Positions 1 through 11,138 of a DNA stretch of 64,000 bases are shown in pieces. The notes under the pieces are model-generated. The model saw nothing but the letters and a program-made list of their open reading frames with translations. It was not told the DNA's origin and searched no databases. The stretch comes from an uncultured Cytophagales bacterium (GTDB lineage Bacteria; Bacteroidota; Bacteroidia; Cytophagales; Thermonemataceae): assembly GCA_938002655.1 (NCBI GenBank), contig CALLAC010000003.1, positions 82,486 through 146,485 on the forward strand. Reading direction: 5' to 3'. How positions within the stretch are numbered: the stretch's first letter is position 1; each line of letters opens with the position of its first letter. The position numbers were made by a program, and so were the translations under genes.

Positions 1-843
1 ATTTTCACCATTACCGAAATCAATACTACAAACCCCAACGAGAAAAAAATAGAAAAAGAAATCATAGAAAACGAAAGCGAGCCAATATCCCAAAAACCTC
101 TATTTCATAACAACCGAGAATGGGTTGATGCGATTGAGCAAAAAATCAATGAATCTCTGAAAGAAGAAGACATTACTGAAATAGCCAGCGAAGAAATTAT
201 AGAGGAGGTTATTTACGAAAAAGATACCCTTCAGCCTACAACCGAAAGCCAAACAGCCACCACTGAAACAGAAAATACACAACCTATTCATAATTCTGAA
301 TATGATAGTCTTATAGCTCAAGCTATGATAGCTTACGAAAACAAAGATTTTCCGAAAGCTATTGCTCTTTACAGCAAGGCTATAGAAATACATCCTGACT
401 ATCTGGCTTACACACGCAGAGCCAATTGCTATTATATTCTTAAAAAATACGACCAAGCCGCAGAAGACTACGAAAAAGCTATTCGCCTTAAAAAAGACTT
501 TGTTCCTGCATACAACAACGCCATTGAAATCTATATTCTTACCGACAATTTTTTCCAAGCTCTTACACTACTTGAACGTTTAGCTCCTATCGAGAAATCG
601 CACAGCCATAAAGCAGTTGAGCTTTATCTCAAGCTCATTGCTCAAAAGGGTTTAATGCAAAATACTGAAAAAACAGAAAGAGAACTTGATGAACTCCTAC
701 GTGAAAACTTTACTTTTAATTTTTCTGTAAAAGAAATAGAAGATTGGCTTCTTACTGCCGATATTGATGCCACCGATAAAAAACTTATTCGCGTAAAAAC
801 CGAACTTTTGAAACTAAAAAGAGAATACGCCAGCGTAGCTTAA
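1..843 (+). CDS. TPR-repeat protein, 5' end outside the window
   Basis: The frame is open from base 1, so the gene starts upstream of the window; the first in-window ATG at 325 is only internal. The first ~100 visible residues are rich in Glu, Lys and Thr and look like a disordered linker. They are followed by about two to three TPR units (for example the helix pair around AYENKDFPKAIALYSKAIEI) and a helical tail. TPRs bind other proteins; the partner is unknown. The stop is one base before the ATG of the flavin reductase-like gene, so the two are probably co-transcribed. The repeat call is firm; function and true length are not known. Confidence 0.7.
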   Translation: MFTITEINTTNPNEKKIEKEIIENESEPISQKPLFHNNREWVDAIEQKINESLKEEDITEIASEEIIEEVIYEKDTLQPTTESQTATTETENTQPIHNSEYDSLIAQAMIAYENKDFPKAIALYSKAIEIHPDYLAYTRRANCYYILKKYDQAAEDYEKAIRLKKDFVPAYNNAIEIYILTDNFFQALTLLERLAPIEKSHSHKAVELYLKLIAQKGLMQNTEKTERELDELLRENFTFNFSVKEIEDWLLTADIDATDKKLIRVKTELLKLKREYASVA

Positions 844-844
844 T

Positions 845-1729
845 ATGAGTATCAAAACTGTCTCCCCACAAGAAGTCAGCATCGCTGATTTTCATAGCAT
901 TTTACTTTCTGCTGTTGCTCCTCGTCCTATTGCCTTTGCAAGCACTCTTGATAGCGAAGGCAATATCAATCTCAGTCCTTTTAGTTTTTTCAATGCTTTT
1001 GGAGCCAATCCCCCAATCTTGATTTTCTCACCCGCTCGTCGTGTTCGTGATAATACCACCAAACATACTCTGGAAAATGTTCGCCAAGTTCCCGAAGTAG
1101 TGATAAATATGGTCAACTATGCGATGGTAGAGCAAACCTCCCTTGCCAGCACCGAATACGATAAAGGTGTAAATGAGTTTATCAAAGCAGGCTTTACCCA
1201 AGTTCCTTCGGTGCTTATCAAGCCTCCACGCGTAGGCGAAAGTCCTGTGGCTTTTGAGTGTAAGGTATTACAAATTATAGAAACAGGCTCGCAAGGTGGT
1301 GCAGGAAACTTAGTAATTTGTGAGGTTCTCTTGGCTCACATCAAAGAAGAAATTCTAGACTCAAAGGGTAAAATTGATACCCGAAAAATTGATTTAGTTG
1401 GCAGAATGGGCGGTGAGTGGTATTGTCGTGCTAATGGTGAGGCTCTTTTTGAAATCCCCAAGCCCCTTACTAGCAAAGGCATAGGTATTGACCAACTTCC
1501 CGAAACCATACGCAATAGCTCCGTACTTACAGGTAATAACTTAGGCAGGCTTGCTAATGTAGAAAAATTACCTACTGCCGAAGAAGTTCAGAGGTTTCAA
1601 GATGAGCGTTTGCAGGCCATTCAACAAAAATTTTCAGGCATAGAGCTAATCAGGCAAACGCATCTGTACGCACAAGAACTTTTGCAAGCAGGAAAAATCC
1701 AAGAGGCTTGGCGAGTGCTTTTGAAATAA
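845..1729 (+). CDS. Flavin reductase-like FMN-binding protein
   Basis: 294-residue protein of the flavin reductase-like, split-barrel FMN-binding family. The N-terminal ~200 residues carry the family pattern: a start like SAVAPRPIAFASTLD, then NLSPFSFFNAFGANPPILIFSP, where the flavin phosphate is bound, and a later GRMGGEWYCR segment. The remaining ~90 residues are helical and less typical. Members reduce or carry flavin, sometimes as the reductase half of two-component oxygenases; no partner oxygenase is nearby, so the substrate is open. It starts one base after the TPR gene stop, which suggests translational coupling. Confidence 0.8.
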   Translation: MSIKTVSPQEVSIADFHSILLSAVAPRPIAFASTLDSEGNINLSPFSFFNAFGANPPILIFSPARRVRDNTTKHTLENVRQVPEVVINMVNYAMVEQTSLASTEYDKGVNEFIKAGFTQVPSVLIKPPRVGESPVAFECKVLQIIETGSQGGAGNLVICEVLLAHIKEEILDSKGKIDTRKIDLVGRMGGEWYCRANGEALFEIPKPLTSKGIGIDQLPETIRNSSVLTGNNLGRLANVEKLPTAEEVQRFQDERLQAIQQKFSGIELIRQTHLYAQELLQAGKIQEAWRVLLK

Positions 1730-1742
1730 AGTTCTCTGGCTT

Positions 1743-2280
1743 ATGGTAAATATGCTTTGCAAAAATTGTAATAGCGAACTGCCCGCTGATGCCAAATTTT
1801 GTTCTCATTGCAGATACCCTATCCGACTAAAAAGAATTAACAAAGCCTATTTTTTGATGAAATTTCACAAATTTTCAATTTTGAAAAAGGCTTTTTATTC
1901 ACGATAAAAGTACTTTCACTAAACTCACCCTAAATATCAAGATTTTTACCACTGAAAATAAAATCCGTCTTGTAAAACCTATCTCTTTTTTGATAATTTG
2001 TTCTGTTTTTTATGCTCTTGCTAGCAAGTTTTTGGGCTTTGATACAAGTAAGGTTGAAGTAAAAGCTGATGACGCAGATATGCCCAATTTCGCTCAAATT
2101 ATATCCGAAAATTATGAGTATGCCAATATAGTTTATTGTATTCACAGCCCATTTTTCGACGAGGGAAAACCTTTGAGTTACATAAAAGCCTTATTGGCTC
2201 GAATTACAGCTTTTTTAATAGTTACTATTTTAACTGCCATAGGGATTGTTTTGTATTACTTTCTTTTCAAAAGTAGGTAA
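1743..2280 (+). pseudogene. Frameshifted zinc-ribbon membrane protein (DUF3667-like)
   Basis: From ATG 1743 the frame gives a zinc ribbon (CKNCNSELPADAKFCSHC), a basic stretch, and stops at TAA 1904-1906. The continuation is in another frame: after a run of T near 1891-1896 a frame reads through a segment like KIRLVKPISFLIICSVFYAL, then ends at 2280 after a second membrane helix. Ribbon, amphipathic middle and membrane part in this order resemble the DUF3667 family, whose members are normally one unbroken and longer protein. Either the gene is broken by a small indel or the base call in the homopolymer is wrong. The family name is my inference; the two-frame structure is seen directly. Confidence 0.55.
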
Positions 2281-2288
2281 TGTTTTTC

Positions 2289-4175
2289 TTACCCCATAGT
2301 TCCGCCTTTTCGTAATTCTTCTACTGTTTTGCGTAGTGTGATAATTTCTTTATCCTTTTCCTGAATAGCAAAAGCCATTGAGGCTTCTTTATTTTTGAGT
2401 TTTTCAAACGCCGCTCTCACTTCCTCGTATTGTTTTTCTAACTTTTTATAGTTTTCTTGGCTAATATCCAAAGAGGCTTGTAGCTGGCTTTTCTGTTCGG
2501 AAAGCATACGCTCTTTGGCAGTCATTTCTGCCATTTTTCTTTCATACTCTTCTGTTAATTTCTGATAGGCTTCGGCAGTTTCTTTTTCGCGTCTTTGCAA
2601 AACCTCTTGGGTAGATGCCAGCTCTTCTACATTTTGCCTCATTTCTTCCTCTTGGGCTTGCATTCTTTGAGCATATTCAGTAGCTTCTTTGTAGAGCCGT
2701 TCTGTTTCCTGATTGATACGAATAGCCGCAATGGTGGTAGCCGTACTTTCTGCAATTTTCTTCACAAACTCAATTTCATAATCTTTCAGTTTTTGGAAAG
2801 ACGCTATTTCAATAGCTCCGTAAATTTCTTTCTGATCCATTAGGGGTACAATAAGTAAATTACGAGGAGGGGCATCGCCTAAACCCGAAGTAATACGAAT
2901 GTAGTTTTCAGGAACTTCGGTAAGATTGATAACAGCTTTTTCTAAAACAGCCTGAGCTAATAGTCCATCGTCCAAATCGATGATTTCTTCTTCAAAACGG
3001 CGACGGTCGTAGGCATAACAGGCTTCCAATTTCAAATACTTTTTACCTCTTTCTTCAAGGAGCGAATAAAAGCCCATCTGGTTTACATTAAGGTATTGTA
3101 CCAAATTGTAGGTAATGGCATAGGCAAACTCTTCGAAGGAGGGATATTGCTTACGCAAAATATCATTGAAAAGAGCTATTCCAGTATTTACCCAAGTTCT
3201 CTTTTCACTTTCATCATCAATGCTTTTTAGGCTATCACGCATCCGTATGAGAGCTATTACGAGCTTATCTTGCTCATTTTTAGCTTTTAACTCAACATCG
3301 AACTTATGATTTCCTATTGCAGTAGCAAATTCAGTAGCTTTTCGTAGGCTATCCGAAAGCCTGTTGATATCTTCGGCAAGTATTCCCAACTCATCTTTTT
3401 GCTTGAAGTGCAAATGAACCGAAAAATCACCTGATGCAACACTACGAATAGCCTTAGCAATTTTGCGAATAGGTACAACTACATTCACTGAAAATTGCCA
3501 ATAAACAAACACAAAAAGGACAACATATCCAAGAAATATCAAAGCTATTTGGGTATTATTACGGTTTTTTACAGTATAAAAATCTTCCCAAAGCAAATCG
3601 CCCAATTCACTATTTTGTGTAAAAAGGCTGATCGTATTATCCTGAATGAAACCCATCGCCTGCCTGCGATTCTGATTGGGCACACGTTTCACTGTGTAAG
3701 TGATTTGCCCTGCCGCAAGCGTACTATCTATTTGTGTAACTTCGGTAGATTGCGTAAGAACAGCCAACAAATTTTCTCTATAAGTTCCCCATAATTGCTT
3801 GATTTCATTTAGTTTAGAGCGAGTTTTCCCTTTTACAGGGCTTACAGGAACACGTTTGTTCAAGATTTCAATGGTTCCGCCGTTTTCAAGTAGGTCTAAA
3901 TTGTACTGATACTCATTGATAGCTATTTCCAACTCCTTTTTGTAACTTTCATTTCCTTGAAAAACTGAAAAAGCCAAAAAACCAAATTTTTGAGCAATTA
4001 CTTCATTTCTTTGCGTCACTTCTATTCCCGAAGTGCTATTTGCCAGATTTATCTCTTCGTAGCTAATGAGAGCATAATTGATAATAGTAAGTACCAACAC
4101 TATTCCCAAGAATATGAGTAGCTTCACCTGCAAATTCAGCGACTGAATACGCGTAATGAGGTTTTCTTTCGCCAT
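2289..4175 (-). CDS. Membrane sensor with HAMP, GAF and long coiled coil, no visible output domain
   Basis: 628 residues. A first membrane helix (about 18-38), an extracytoplasmic helical region, and a second helix (about 212-232) frame a sensor. A HAMP segment (VVVPIRKIAKAIRSVASGDF onward, to about 290) follows, then a GAF domain (about 340-490), and a coiled coil of ~130 residues to the C-terminus. No histidine kinase, cyclase or methyl-accepting signature is seen. Such chemoreceptor-like proteins are common in Bacteroidota and probably signal by binding a partner kinase through the coil. It is a single gene on the minus strand, with its 3' end near the broken zinc-ribbon gene. Confidence 0.75.
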   Translation of the reverse strand: MAKENLITRIQSLNLQVKLLIFLGIVLVLTIINYALISYEEINLANSTSGIEVTQRNEVIAQKFGFLAFSVFQGNESYKKELEIAINEYQYNLDLLENGGTIEILNKRVPVSPVKGKTRSKLNEIKQLWGTYRENLLAVLTQSTEVTQIDSTLAAGQITYTVKRVPNQNRRQAMGFIQDNTISLFTQNSELGDLLWEDFYTVKNRNNTQIALIFLGYVVLFVFVYWQFSVNVVVPIRKIAKAIRSVASGDFSVHLHFKQKDELGILAEDINRLSDSLRKATEFATAIGNHKFDVELKAKNEQDKLVIALIRMRDSLKSIDDESEKRTWVNTGIALFNDILRKQYPSFEEFAYAITYNLVQYLNVNQMGFYSLLEERGKKYLKLEACYAYDRRRFEEEIIDLDDGLLAQAVLEKAVINLTEVPENYIRITSGLGDAPPRNLLIVPLMDQKEIYGAIEIASFQKLKDYEIEFVKKIAESTATTIAAIRINQETERLYKEATEYAQRMQAQEEEMRQNVEELASTQEVLQRREKETAEAYQKLTEEYERKMAEMTAKERMLSEQKSQLQASLDISQENYKKLEKQYEEVRAAFEKLKNKEASMAFAIQEKDKEIITLRKTVEELRKGGTMG

Positions 4176-4293
4176 TGATTTTTCAGTTTTTCAAAGCAAA
4201 ATTCGTAATTTTTTGCAGAAAACAAAGCAAACCCAAATTTTTTATACAAAAGCAAAAAGAATAAGCACCAAAATTTACCCAAAGAAGCCCTTT

Positions 4294-5424
4294 TTACAAT
4301 TTTTGCATAATCTGTGGGATAATTTTATTTTTCCATTGCAAGAAGTTATTCTCGGCGATATGTTTGCGAGCCTTGCGAACTAGCCATAAATAGAAACGCA
4401 AATTCTGAATACTGGCTATTTGCGAAGCAAGTATTTCTTTGGAAATCATCAAGTGCCTCAAATAAGCTTTTGTATAAAAACCGCTAATCTCTCCACCTAA
4501 AACTTCGTCAATAGGGCTGAAATCATTTTTCCACTTTTCATTACGAATATTGATAATACCCTGTGTAGTGAAAAGCATACCATTGCGAGCATTTCGGGTA
4601 GGCATTACGCAATCAAACATATCTATGCCCAAAGCAATACTTTCTAAAATATTGGCAGGTGTGCCTACGCCCATTAGATAGCGAGGTTTATCAGTGGGTA
4701 ATATATCACACACAAATTCTGTAATTTCATACATTTTCTCGGCAGGTTCTCCAACAGCAAGCCCACCTATAGCATTTCCTTCGCGTTCCAGAGAAGCAAC
4801 CAACTCGGCAGACTGCTGACGCAAATCTTTGAATACACTACCTTGCACTATCGGAAATAATGCCTGCCTATATCCGTACAAACCTGTGGTTTTATCTACA
4901 TGCTCGCAGCATCGTTTAAGCCATTTATGCGTAAGCAAGAGCGATTTTTGGGCATAGCTATACTCACAAGGATAAGGCGGACACTCATCAAAAGCCATCA
5001 CAATATCTGCCCCTATTATCCGCTGAATATCTATTACACTTTCAGGGGTAAAAAAATGATAAGAGCCATCAATATGCGATTTGAATTTCACTCCCTCTTC
5101 TGTTATTTTTCTATTTTCTGCTAAGGAATACACCTGATAGCCCCCGCTATCGGTAAGTATAGGCTTATTCCAACCTGTAAACTTATGCAATCCACCTGCA
5201 TTTTGTAAAATCTCTAATCCTGGGCGTAAATAAAGATGATACGTATTGCCCAAAATAATTTCTGCTTGTATATCTTGGTGCAACTCTCGGAAATGTACAG
5301 CTTTCACTGTGCCTGCCGTACCTACAGGCATAAAAATAGGTGTTTCTATTGTTCCGTGGTCGGTATGGATACGCCCCAAACGAGCTTTGCAAGAGCTATC
5401 AGTATGTAATAGTTCGAAAGTCAT
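4294..5424 (-). CDS. tgt: Queuine/preQ1 tRNA-ribosyltransferase
   Basis: 376 residues, the usual length for bacterial Tgt, which swaps the wobble guanine of GUN-anticodon tRNAs for preQ1. Landmarks: ILTDSGGYQVYSLA (catalytic and base-binding Asp region), MAFDECPPYP, IGGLAVGEP, YLMGVGTP and FDCVMPTRNARNG with the nucleophilic Asp. Unusually the C-terminal zinc site is absent: where Escherichia coli has CDCYTC and later a His, this protein reads SPIDEVLGGEISGFYTKAYL and SIQNLRFYLWL, without Cys or His. The enzyme call is safe because all catalytic motifs remain. It stands alone, divergent from the ravA-like gene across a 357-base gap. Confidence 0.95.
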   Translation of the reverse strand: MTFELLHTDSSCKARLGRIHTDHGTIETPIFMPVGTAGTVKAVHFRELHQDIQAEIILGNTYHLYLRPGLEILQNAGGLHKFTGWNKPILTDSGGYQVYSLAENRKITEEGVKFKSHIDGSYHFFTPESVIDIQRIIGADIVMAFDECPPYPCEYSYAQKSLLLTHKWLKRCCEHVDKTTGLYGYRQALFPIVQGSVFKDLRQQSAELVASLEREGNAIGGLAVGEPAEKMYEITEFVCDILPTDKPRYLMGVGTPANILESIALGIDMFDCVMPTRNARNGMLFTTQGIINIRNEKWKNDFSPIDEVLGGEISGFYTKAYLRHLMISKEILASQIASIQNLRFYLWLVRKARKHIAENNFLQWKNKIIPQIMQKL

Positions 5425-5781
5425 AGCATATTTTTACAAAACTGCTAATTTTCCAATTGTCAGCCAAAAAAGAATAATTTCTTTTCTTGTTAATTTGGGA
5501 AAATATCAAAGGAAATTCTGATTATTTAGCTATATTTTGAAAAAGAGGAAACAAGAAATATGATTTTAGAAAACACATAAAGAATGAGAGATAAAAACAT
5601 TAAATAGCGAAATAGCAATTATTCAAATTTTTGAATGTAAATAATTACAAGAAATTGAAACCTTTTACAAACTTGGTAGTTATAGTGTTAGTTTTCATAA
5701 TTGTAAGTTTTTGATTAGTTAGGTTGCACAATCCGAGCCTTGTAGGTTCGGATTGTGTTTTACAAGAAAACAAAAAAAGCT
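5425..5781. other. Intergenic region between tgt and the ravA-like gene
   Basis: This 357-base AT-rich gap separates divergent genes and should hold both promoters. No open frame with coding character is seen. Its clearest content is a 13-bp stem followed by T residues at 5727-5761, just before the ravA-like start, which may be an attenuator or mark a short RNA. Confidence 0.5.
5727..5761 (+). terminator. Stem-loop with T-run, terminator or attenuator
   Basis: CACAATCCGAGCC (5727-5739) pairs with GGTTCGGATTGTG (5745-5757) through a five-base loop, 13 pairs with one G-T wobble, followed by TTTTAC. No coding gene lies upstream on this strand, so it ends a short untranslated transcript or attenuates the gene that starts at 5782. 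Confidence 0.55.
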
Positions 5782-7311
5782 ATGAAACGCAAAGAACGCA
5801 TAAAAAAACTTCTTGCACACCTTGCCGAAGGTATTTTTGATAAAGATGATATTTTGGCTTTGGGTTTGCTTGCAGCAGTAAGCGGTGAAAGTATTTTTTT
5901 GCTTGGCCCGCCTGGGGTTGCCAAAAGTCTTTTAGCTCGTAAGCTCAAATATGCTTTTTACGAAGGTAAATCTTTTGAGTATCTGATGAGCCGTTTTAGC
6001 ACTCCCGATGAAATTTTCGGACCAATTTCCATTCGCAAGCTCAAAGAAGAAGATAAGTACGAACGTATTACAACAAAATATTTGCCCGATGCCAATATAG
6101 TATTTTTAGATGAAATTTGGAAGGCAAGTTCCGCCATTCAGAACACTTTGCTTACTATTCTTAATGAAAAAATTTACCGAAACGGCGAACAAGAACTACA
6201 AGTACATATTCGTTGTATTATTTCAGCCTCTAACGAATTGCCCCAATTAGGCGAGGGATTGGATGCATTGTGGGATAGATTTCTGATACGCTTACAAGTT
6301 TCAGAAATTCGTAACCCACAAAGTTTTTTGCAAATGATAACTTCTAACAAAGATGCTTATGCCGATACAGTACCTGCCGAACTCAAATTAAATGAAGTTG
6401 AGTTGGGGGAATGGTCTGCTGAAATTGAAGATATAGACGTTCCTGAGGTAGTGCTTAATGTGATACAAATTTTAAAACATAAAATTGATGAATACAACGA
6501 GTATCACAACCCACAGATTTTGGTGTATGACCGCCGTTGGAAAAAAATTATTCGTCTTTTGCGTACTTCTGCTTTCTTGAATGAACGCAAGCAAGTCGAT
6601 TTAATGGATTGTTTCCTGATGGTGCATTGTCTTTGGAGTATACCCGAACAAATTCCTGCCATTTTTCAAATGCTTTCAGAAATTATCAGAGAACACGGCT
6701 ATCATCTTACGCTGAATTTAGGGGCTTTGAGCCGCGAATTACAAGAGTTTGAGCAAGAGGTTCGCAATGAAACCCTAATTCCTCATCAAGTTGTGGTAGA
6801 AGAAATGCAATCGGTAGATACTGAATTTTTAGAAATTCTCAACATTCGTAACTATTTCGAAGGTAATCTTATTAAAAAATCAGATTTTGTAAAATTGAAC
6901 GTAGAAGAATGGAAGTCTATCAGTTTGTTTGATACGTCCCACAATCTTGTCAATAAAATTCAGGCAAAACTTGCTTTACAAAAGCATACTATTGAAATCT
7001 TACATAATTCGCAAGTGATACCCCTGAAAATCAAAACTTTGGAACGAGAAAAAACAGAATACATCAAGAAAAAGCCCCATAGTTTGGTAGCAAAATTTTG
7101 GAACGAAAAAGCTCAAGAGCTAAAAAATTATATCCAAAATCAGCAAAAACGATTGCAAGAAGATGCCCCCGAAGAGCTTAATCATCTGAAAACCAATATT
7201 TTTGTGCCTGCACATTTAGCCGAAATTGTTGAAGCCAACATGAAAGAGAGTAGGAAAATTTTGCAAAATTTGGCTTTGCAATTAGAAAAAATTGTGCATA
7301 TGTACGAGTAA
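5782..7311 (+). CDS. MoxR-family AAA+ ATPase, RavA-like
   Basis: 509 residues from ATG 5782; an upstream GTG at 5755 is possible but lies in the T-run after the hairpin. The N-terminal ~230 residues are an AAA+ module: Walker A GPPGVAKS, Walker B IVFLDEIWKA, sensor 1 SASNELP, and the pattern DEIFGPISIRKL typical of RavA. The long C-terminal half is helical, like the extra domains of RavA. RavA normally works with the VWA-domain protein ViaA encoded next to it. Here the next gene is an unrelated minus-strand gene, so the partner is missing locally. The role is chaperone-like remodelling, target unknown. Confidence 0.8.
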   Translation: MKRKERIKKLLAHLAEGIFDKDDILALGLLAAVSGESIFLLGPPGVAKSLLARKLKYAFYEGKSFEYLMSRFSTPDEIFGPISIRKLKEEDKYERITTKYLPDANIVFLDEIWKASSAIQNTLLTILNEKIYRNGEQELQVHIRCIISASNELPQLGEGLDALWDRFLIRLQVSEIRNPQSFLQMITSNKDAYADTVPAELKLNEVELGEWSAEIEDIDVPEVVLNVIQILKHKIDEYNEYHNPQILVYDRRWKKIIRLLRTSAFLNERKQVDLMDCFLMVHCLWSIPEQIPAIFQMLSEIIREHGYHLTLNLGALSRELQEFEQEVRNETLIPHQVVVEEMQSVDTEFLEILNIRNYFEGNLIKKSDFVKLNVEEWKSISLFDTSHNLVNKIQAKLALQKHTIEILHNSQVIPLKIKTLEREKTEYIKKKPHSLVAKFWNEKAQELKNYIQNQQKRLQEDAPEELNHLKTNIFVPAHLAEIVEANMKESRKILQNLALQLEKIVHMYE

Positions 7312-7313
7312 AT

Positions 7314-7748
7314 TCAAATTCTTGGCTTTTGGAAAAGATTAGTTAGTAGCAAGATCAAGCCACTTACTACCATTGTGCCAAAAATTAGTAACCAGAAAGG
7401 GTGAGCAAATTCAAAAAAAGAGTTTTTTACGTAAAAATTTTCATCACCTGTTTTGATACTCATTTGGTGCAAAATGTTAGAAATATTGCGGAGCGAAAGC
7501 CACAAGCCAAGGCTCAAAAAAATAAATCCTATGATAATAAGCCCCCGTTGACGGTCTTTGGCACGACGCAACTCTTTAAGTACCCGAATATAGAGCTTTT
7601 CAATAGCTTCTTTGCTCATTCTGCCTTCCATTATTATCTGAATTTCACGCAGCGTACGTTTTTCTTGAATGTATTTGTGAATTTCATCAAATTCATTCAC
7701 AATTTCAGGACGCTGATAGTCAGAGGCTTTACGTTTGGGGATAATCAT
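7314..7748 (-). CDS. Hypothetical membrane protein, two helices
   Basis: 144 residues. The N-terminal half is basic and helical and could bind nucleic acid or protein; two hydrophobic helices follow (about 69-88 and 117-138) separated by a loop. I do not recognise the family. Its start overlaps the stop of the preceding lipoprotein gene by four bases, so it is the last gene of an operon led by the uridine kinase gene. Confidence 0.65.
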   Translation of the reverse strand: MIIPKRKASDYQRPEIVNEFDEIHKYIQEKRTLREIQIIMEGRMSKEAIEKLYIRVLKELRRAKDRQRGLIIIGFIFLSLGLWLSLRNISNILHQMSIKTGDENFYVKNSFFEFAHPFWLLIFGTMVVSGLILLLTNLFQKPRI

Positions 7749-8283
7749 ATTTTTTCGGCATAAATTTCAAAATTTTCGGGTTTGGCAAAAATCATTTTTT
7801 GCTTGCCTTTAATACTATATCGTAAAATCTTTTCTGCTTCCAAATGCAAATTTAGTTCTTTTTCTGATGCGTACAAAAAATTTTCTGTTTGCAAAAATGC
7901 TCTGATTTGACAGGGATTTTGGCTTTTATCAAATTTTATCTCCAAAAACTTTACTTTCAATTCATTACTTTTGGCTTGATATTGCAAGATAATTGTATCA
8001 CCTTTTTGCACTTTGTGCTCATCATATAAGCCTCTGAAAGACGATTTGTTGATGTTTGCTTGCTCAAAGAATGCCAACTCTTTTTCCCAACGAATATTTG
8101 CAACTCTTTTCTGCTGTTTTTGCTTTTCAGTAATAGTAGTTTTAAGAAAAACTTGCTCTTTTTGGGTGTATAGTTTTCGTAAAAAGGCTTCTAAATCGTA
8201 GTAATAATTGATGTTTTCAGTTGGTTCTTGTAGCTTGGAGCAAGCAAAAAAGATAAGCAAGGCAAGTCCCCAGAGTGCTTTTT

Positions 8284-8287
<4 letters not shown>
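7745..8287 (-). CDS. Hypothetical lipoprotein
   Basis: 180 residues with a short signal ending in a lipobox-like LIFFACSK, so Cys-16 is probably lipidated and the protein sits in the periplasm or outer membrane. The rest is a charged alpha/beta sequence without motifs I know. It overlaps its neighbours by four bases on both sides, a tight operon with udk upstream and the two-helix protein downstream. Confidence 0.7.
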
Positions 8288-10134
<1,847 letters not shown>

Positions 10135-10169
10135 CAAAATTTACAATACCTGACCAATTACTTTCATGA

Positions 10170-10199
10170 AGCCTTCATTTCAGCAATGAAGGCTTTGCT
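10170..10199 (+). terminator. Rho-independent terminator after hpd
   Basis: AGCCTTCATT (10170-10179) pairs perfectly with AATGAAGGCT (10185-10194) across a five-base loop, followed by a short T-rich stretch. It lies between the hpd stop and the end of the convergent minus-strand copper cluster and may serve both. Confidence 0.75.
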
Positions 10200-10204
10200 A
10201 TCTT

Positions 10205-11125
10205 TCAGAACAACACAGAAAAATGAACATTCCAACGATTTTCGCTACGAAATTCTCCATTGCCTAATTTTTGCTGTAATGGAATTTGCATATTGAACCC
10301 TGTAGTAATTTTTTTAAAGGTATACACATCAAGCCCCAAATTACCTGCTAGTAAGTTTCCTCCTGTTTCCATAATGGTTCGATTTTCACGTATATCTTTG
10401 GCAGAAAATTCGTAGTAAATACCTGTATAAGGCATTAAAGCAAAGTTTTTTTTGAATTGTTGTACATAAAAAACATTTGAGTTACTGCTCAGCCGATTGC
10501 CAAAACGATAGTTATGAGCGTTTTTAGTATTGATTTTGTATGCAATATCTTGATTGAAACCGAATTTTTTGTAACGCAAATTGTAAAAAGCTGTCAAAAC
10601 AAAATCGAAACTACCTGAACCAAGCTGAAAATTAGGATTAGCAACTTGGTTGGCGTCGTTGTCGTTGAAATTATATCTGCCTGTGGGTACTTTCAAGCCT
10701 CCTCCCAACCATATGCTATGTTTCCACTGACGAGGAATGGTATCTTGATACATCCGTTGCGATTGAAAAATGTTATAGCTGGAAAGAAACATTATATCAT
10801 TAAATCCTTGCAGATTTTTCTGCTTATTATTGATATCCGTCTGATAATTAAACGAATAAGGCAAAAATGTTAGTACTTGCAATTTAGATACAGGATAAAA
10901 ACGCCCCCAGAGTTCGGTAGTATGAAAATACTCCCGAGTGCGTAAGATACGAGAGTTTAGATGAGACTCAAATCGTAGGCTTCGATATCGTAAGCCAACA
11001 AAATTTTTATTGAACTGAGGCATTAAACCTAAATAATAATTTCCTACTCCACAACCACAGATTTCGCAAGCTTTCAGCTGAGCATAAAAAAGCACGAAAA
11101 TCAGGCATGATGAAAGTATTTTCAT
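10205..11125 (-). CDS. Outer-membrane barrel-like protein of the MbnP/MbnH cluster
   Basis: 306 residues from ATG 11125; an upstream ATG at 11179 would overlap the peroxidase gene and hide the signal peptide. A signal peptide is followed by a Cys motif, CEICGCGVG, then a sequence of alternating polar and hydrophobic residues ending in an aromatic (VHFSVLF), as in beta-barrels. Proteins of this kind commonly sit beside MbnP and MbnH genes in Bacteroidota. I infer a role in copper or copper-peptide passage across the outer membrane. Last gene of the minus-strand copper cluster. Confidence 0.65.
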   Translation of the reverse strand: MKILSSCLIFVLFYAQLKACEICGCGVGNYYLGLMPQFNKNFVGLRYRSLRFESHLNSRILRTREYFHTTELWGRFYPVSKLQVLTFLPYSFNYQTDINNKQKNLQGFNDIMFLSSYNIFQSQRMYQDTIPRQWKHSIWLGGGLKVPTGRYNFNDNDANQVANPNFQLGSGSFDFVLTAFYNLRYKKFGFNQDIAYKINTKNAHNYRFGNRLSSNSNVFYVQQFKKNFALMPYTGIYYEFSAKDIRENRTIMETGGNLLAGNLGLDVYTFKKITTGFNMQIPLQQKLGNGEFRSENRWNVHFSVLF

Positions 11126-11138
11126 AAAATATGGTTTT

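Noticed and set aside
5782..7311. A RavA-ViaA pair
   Set aside because: The RavA-like ATPase is clear, but no VWA-domain gene lies next to it on either side.
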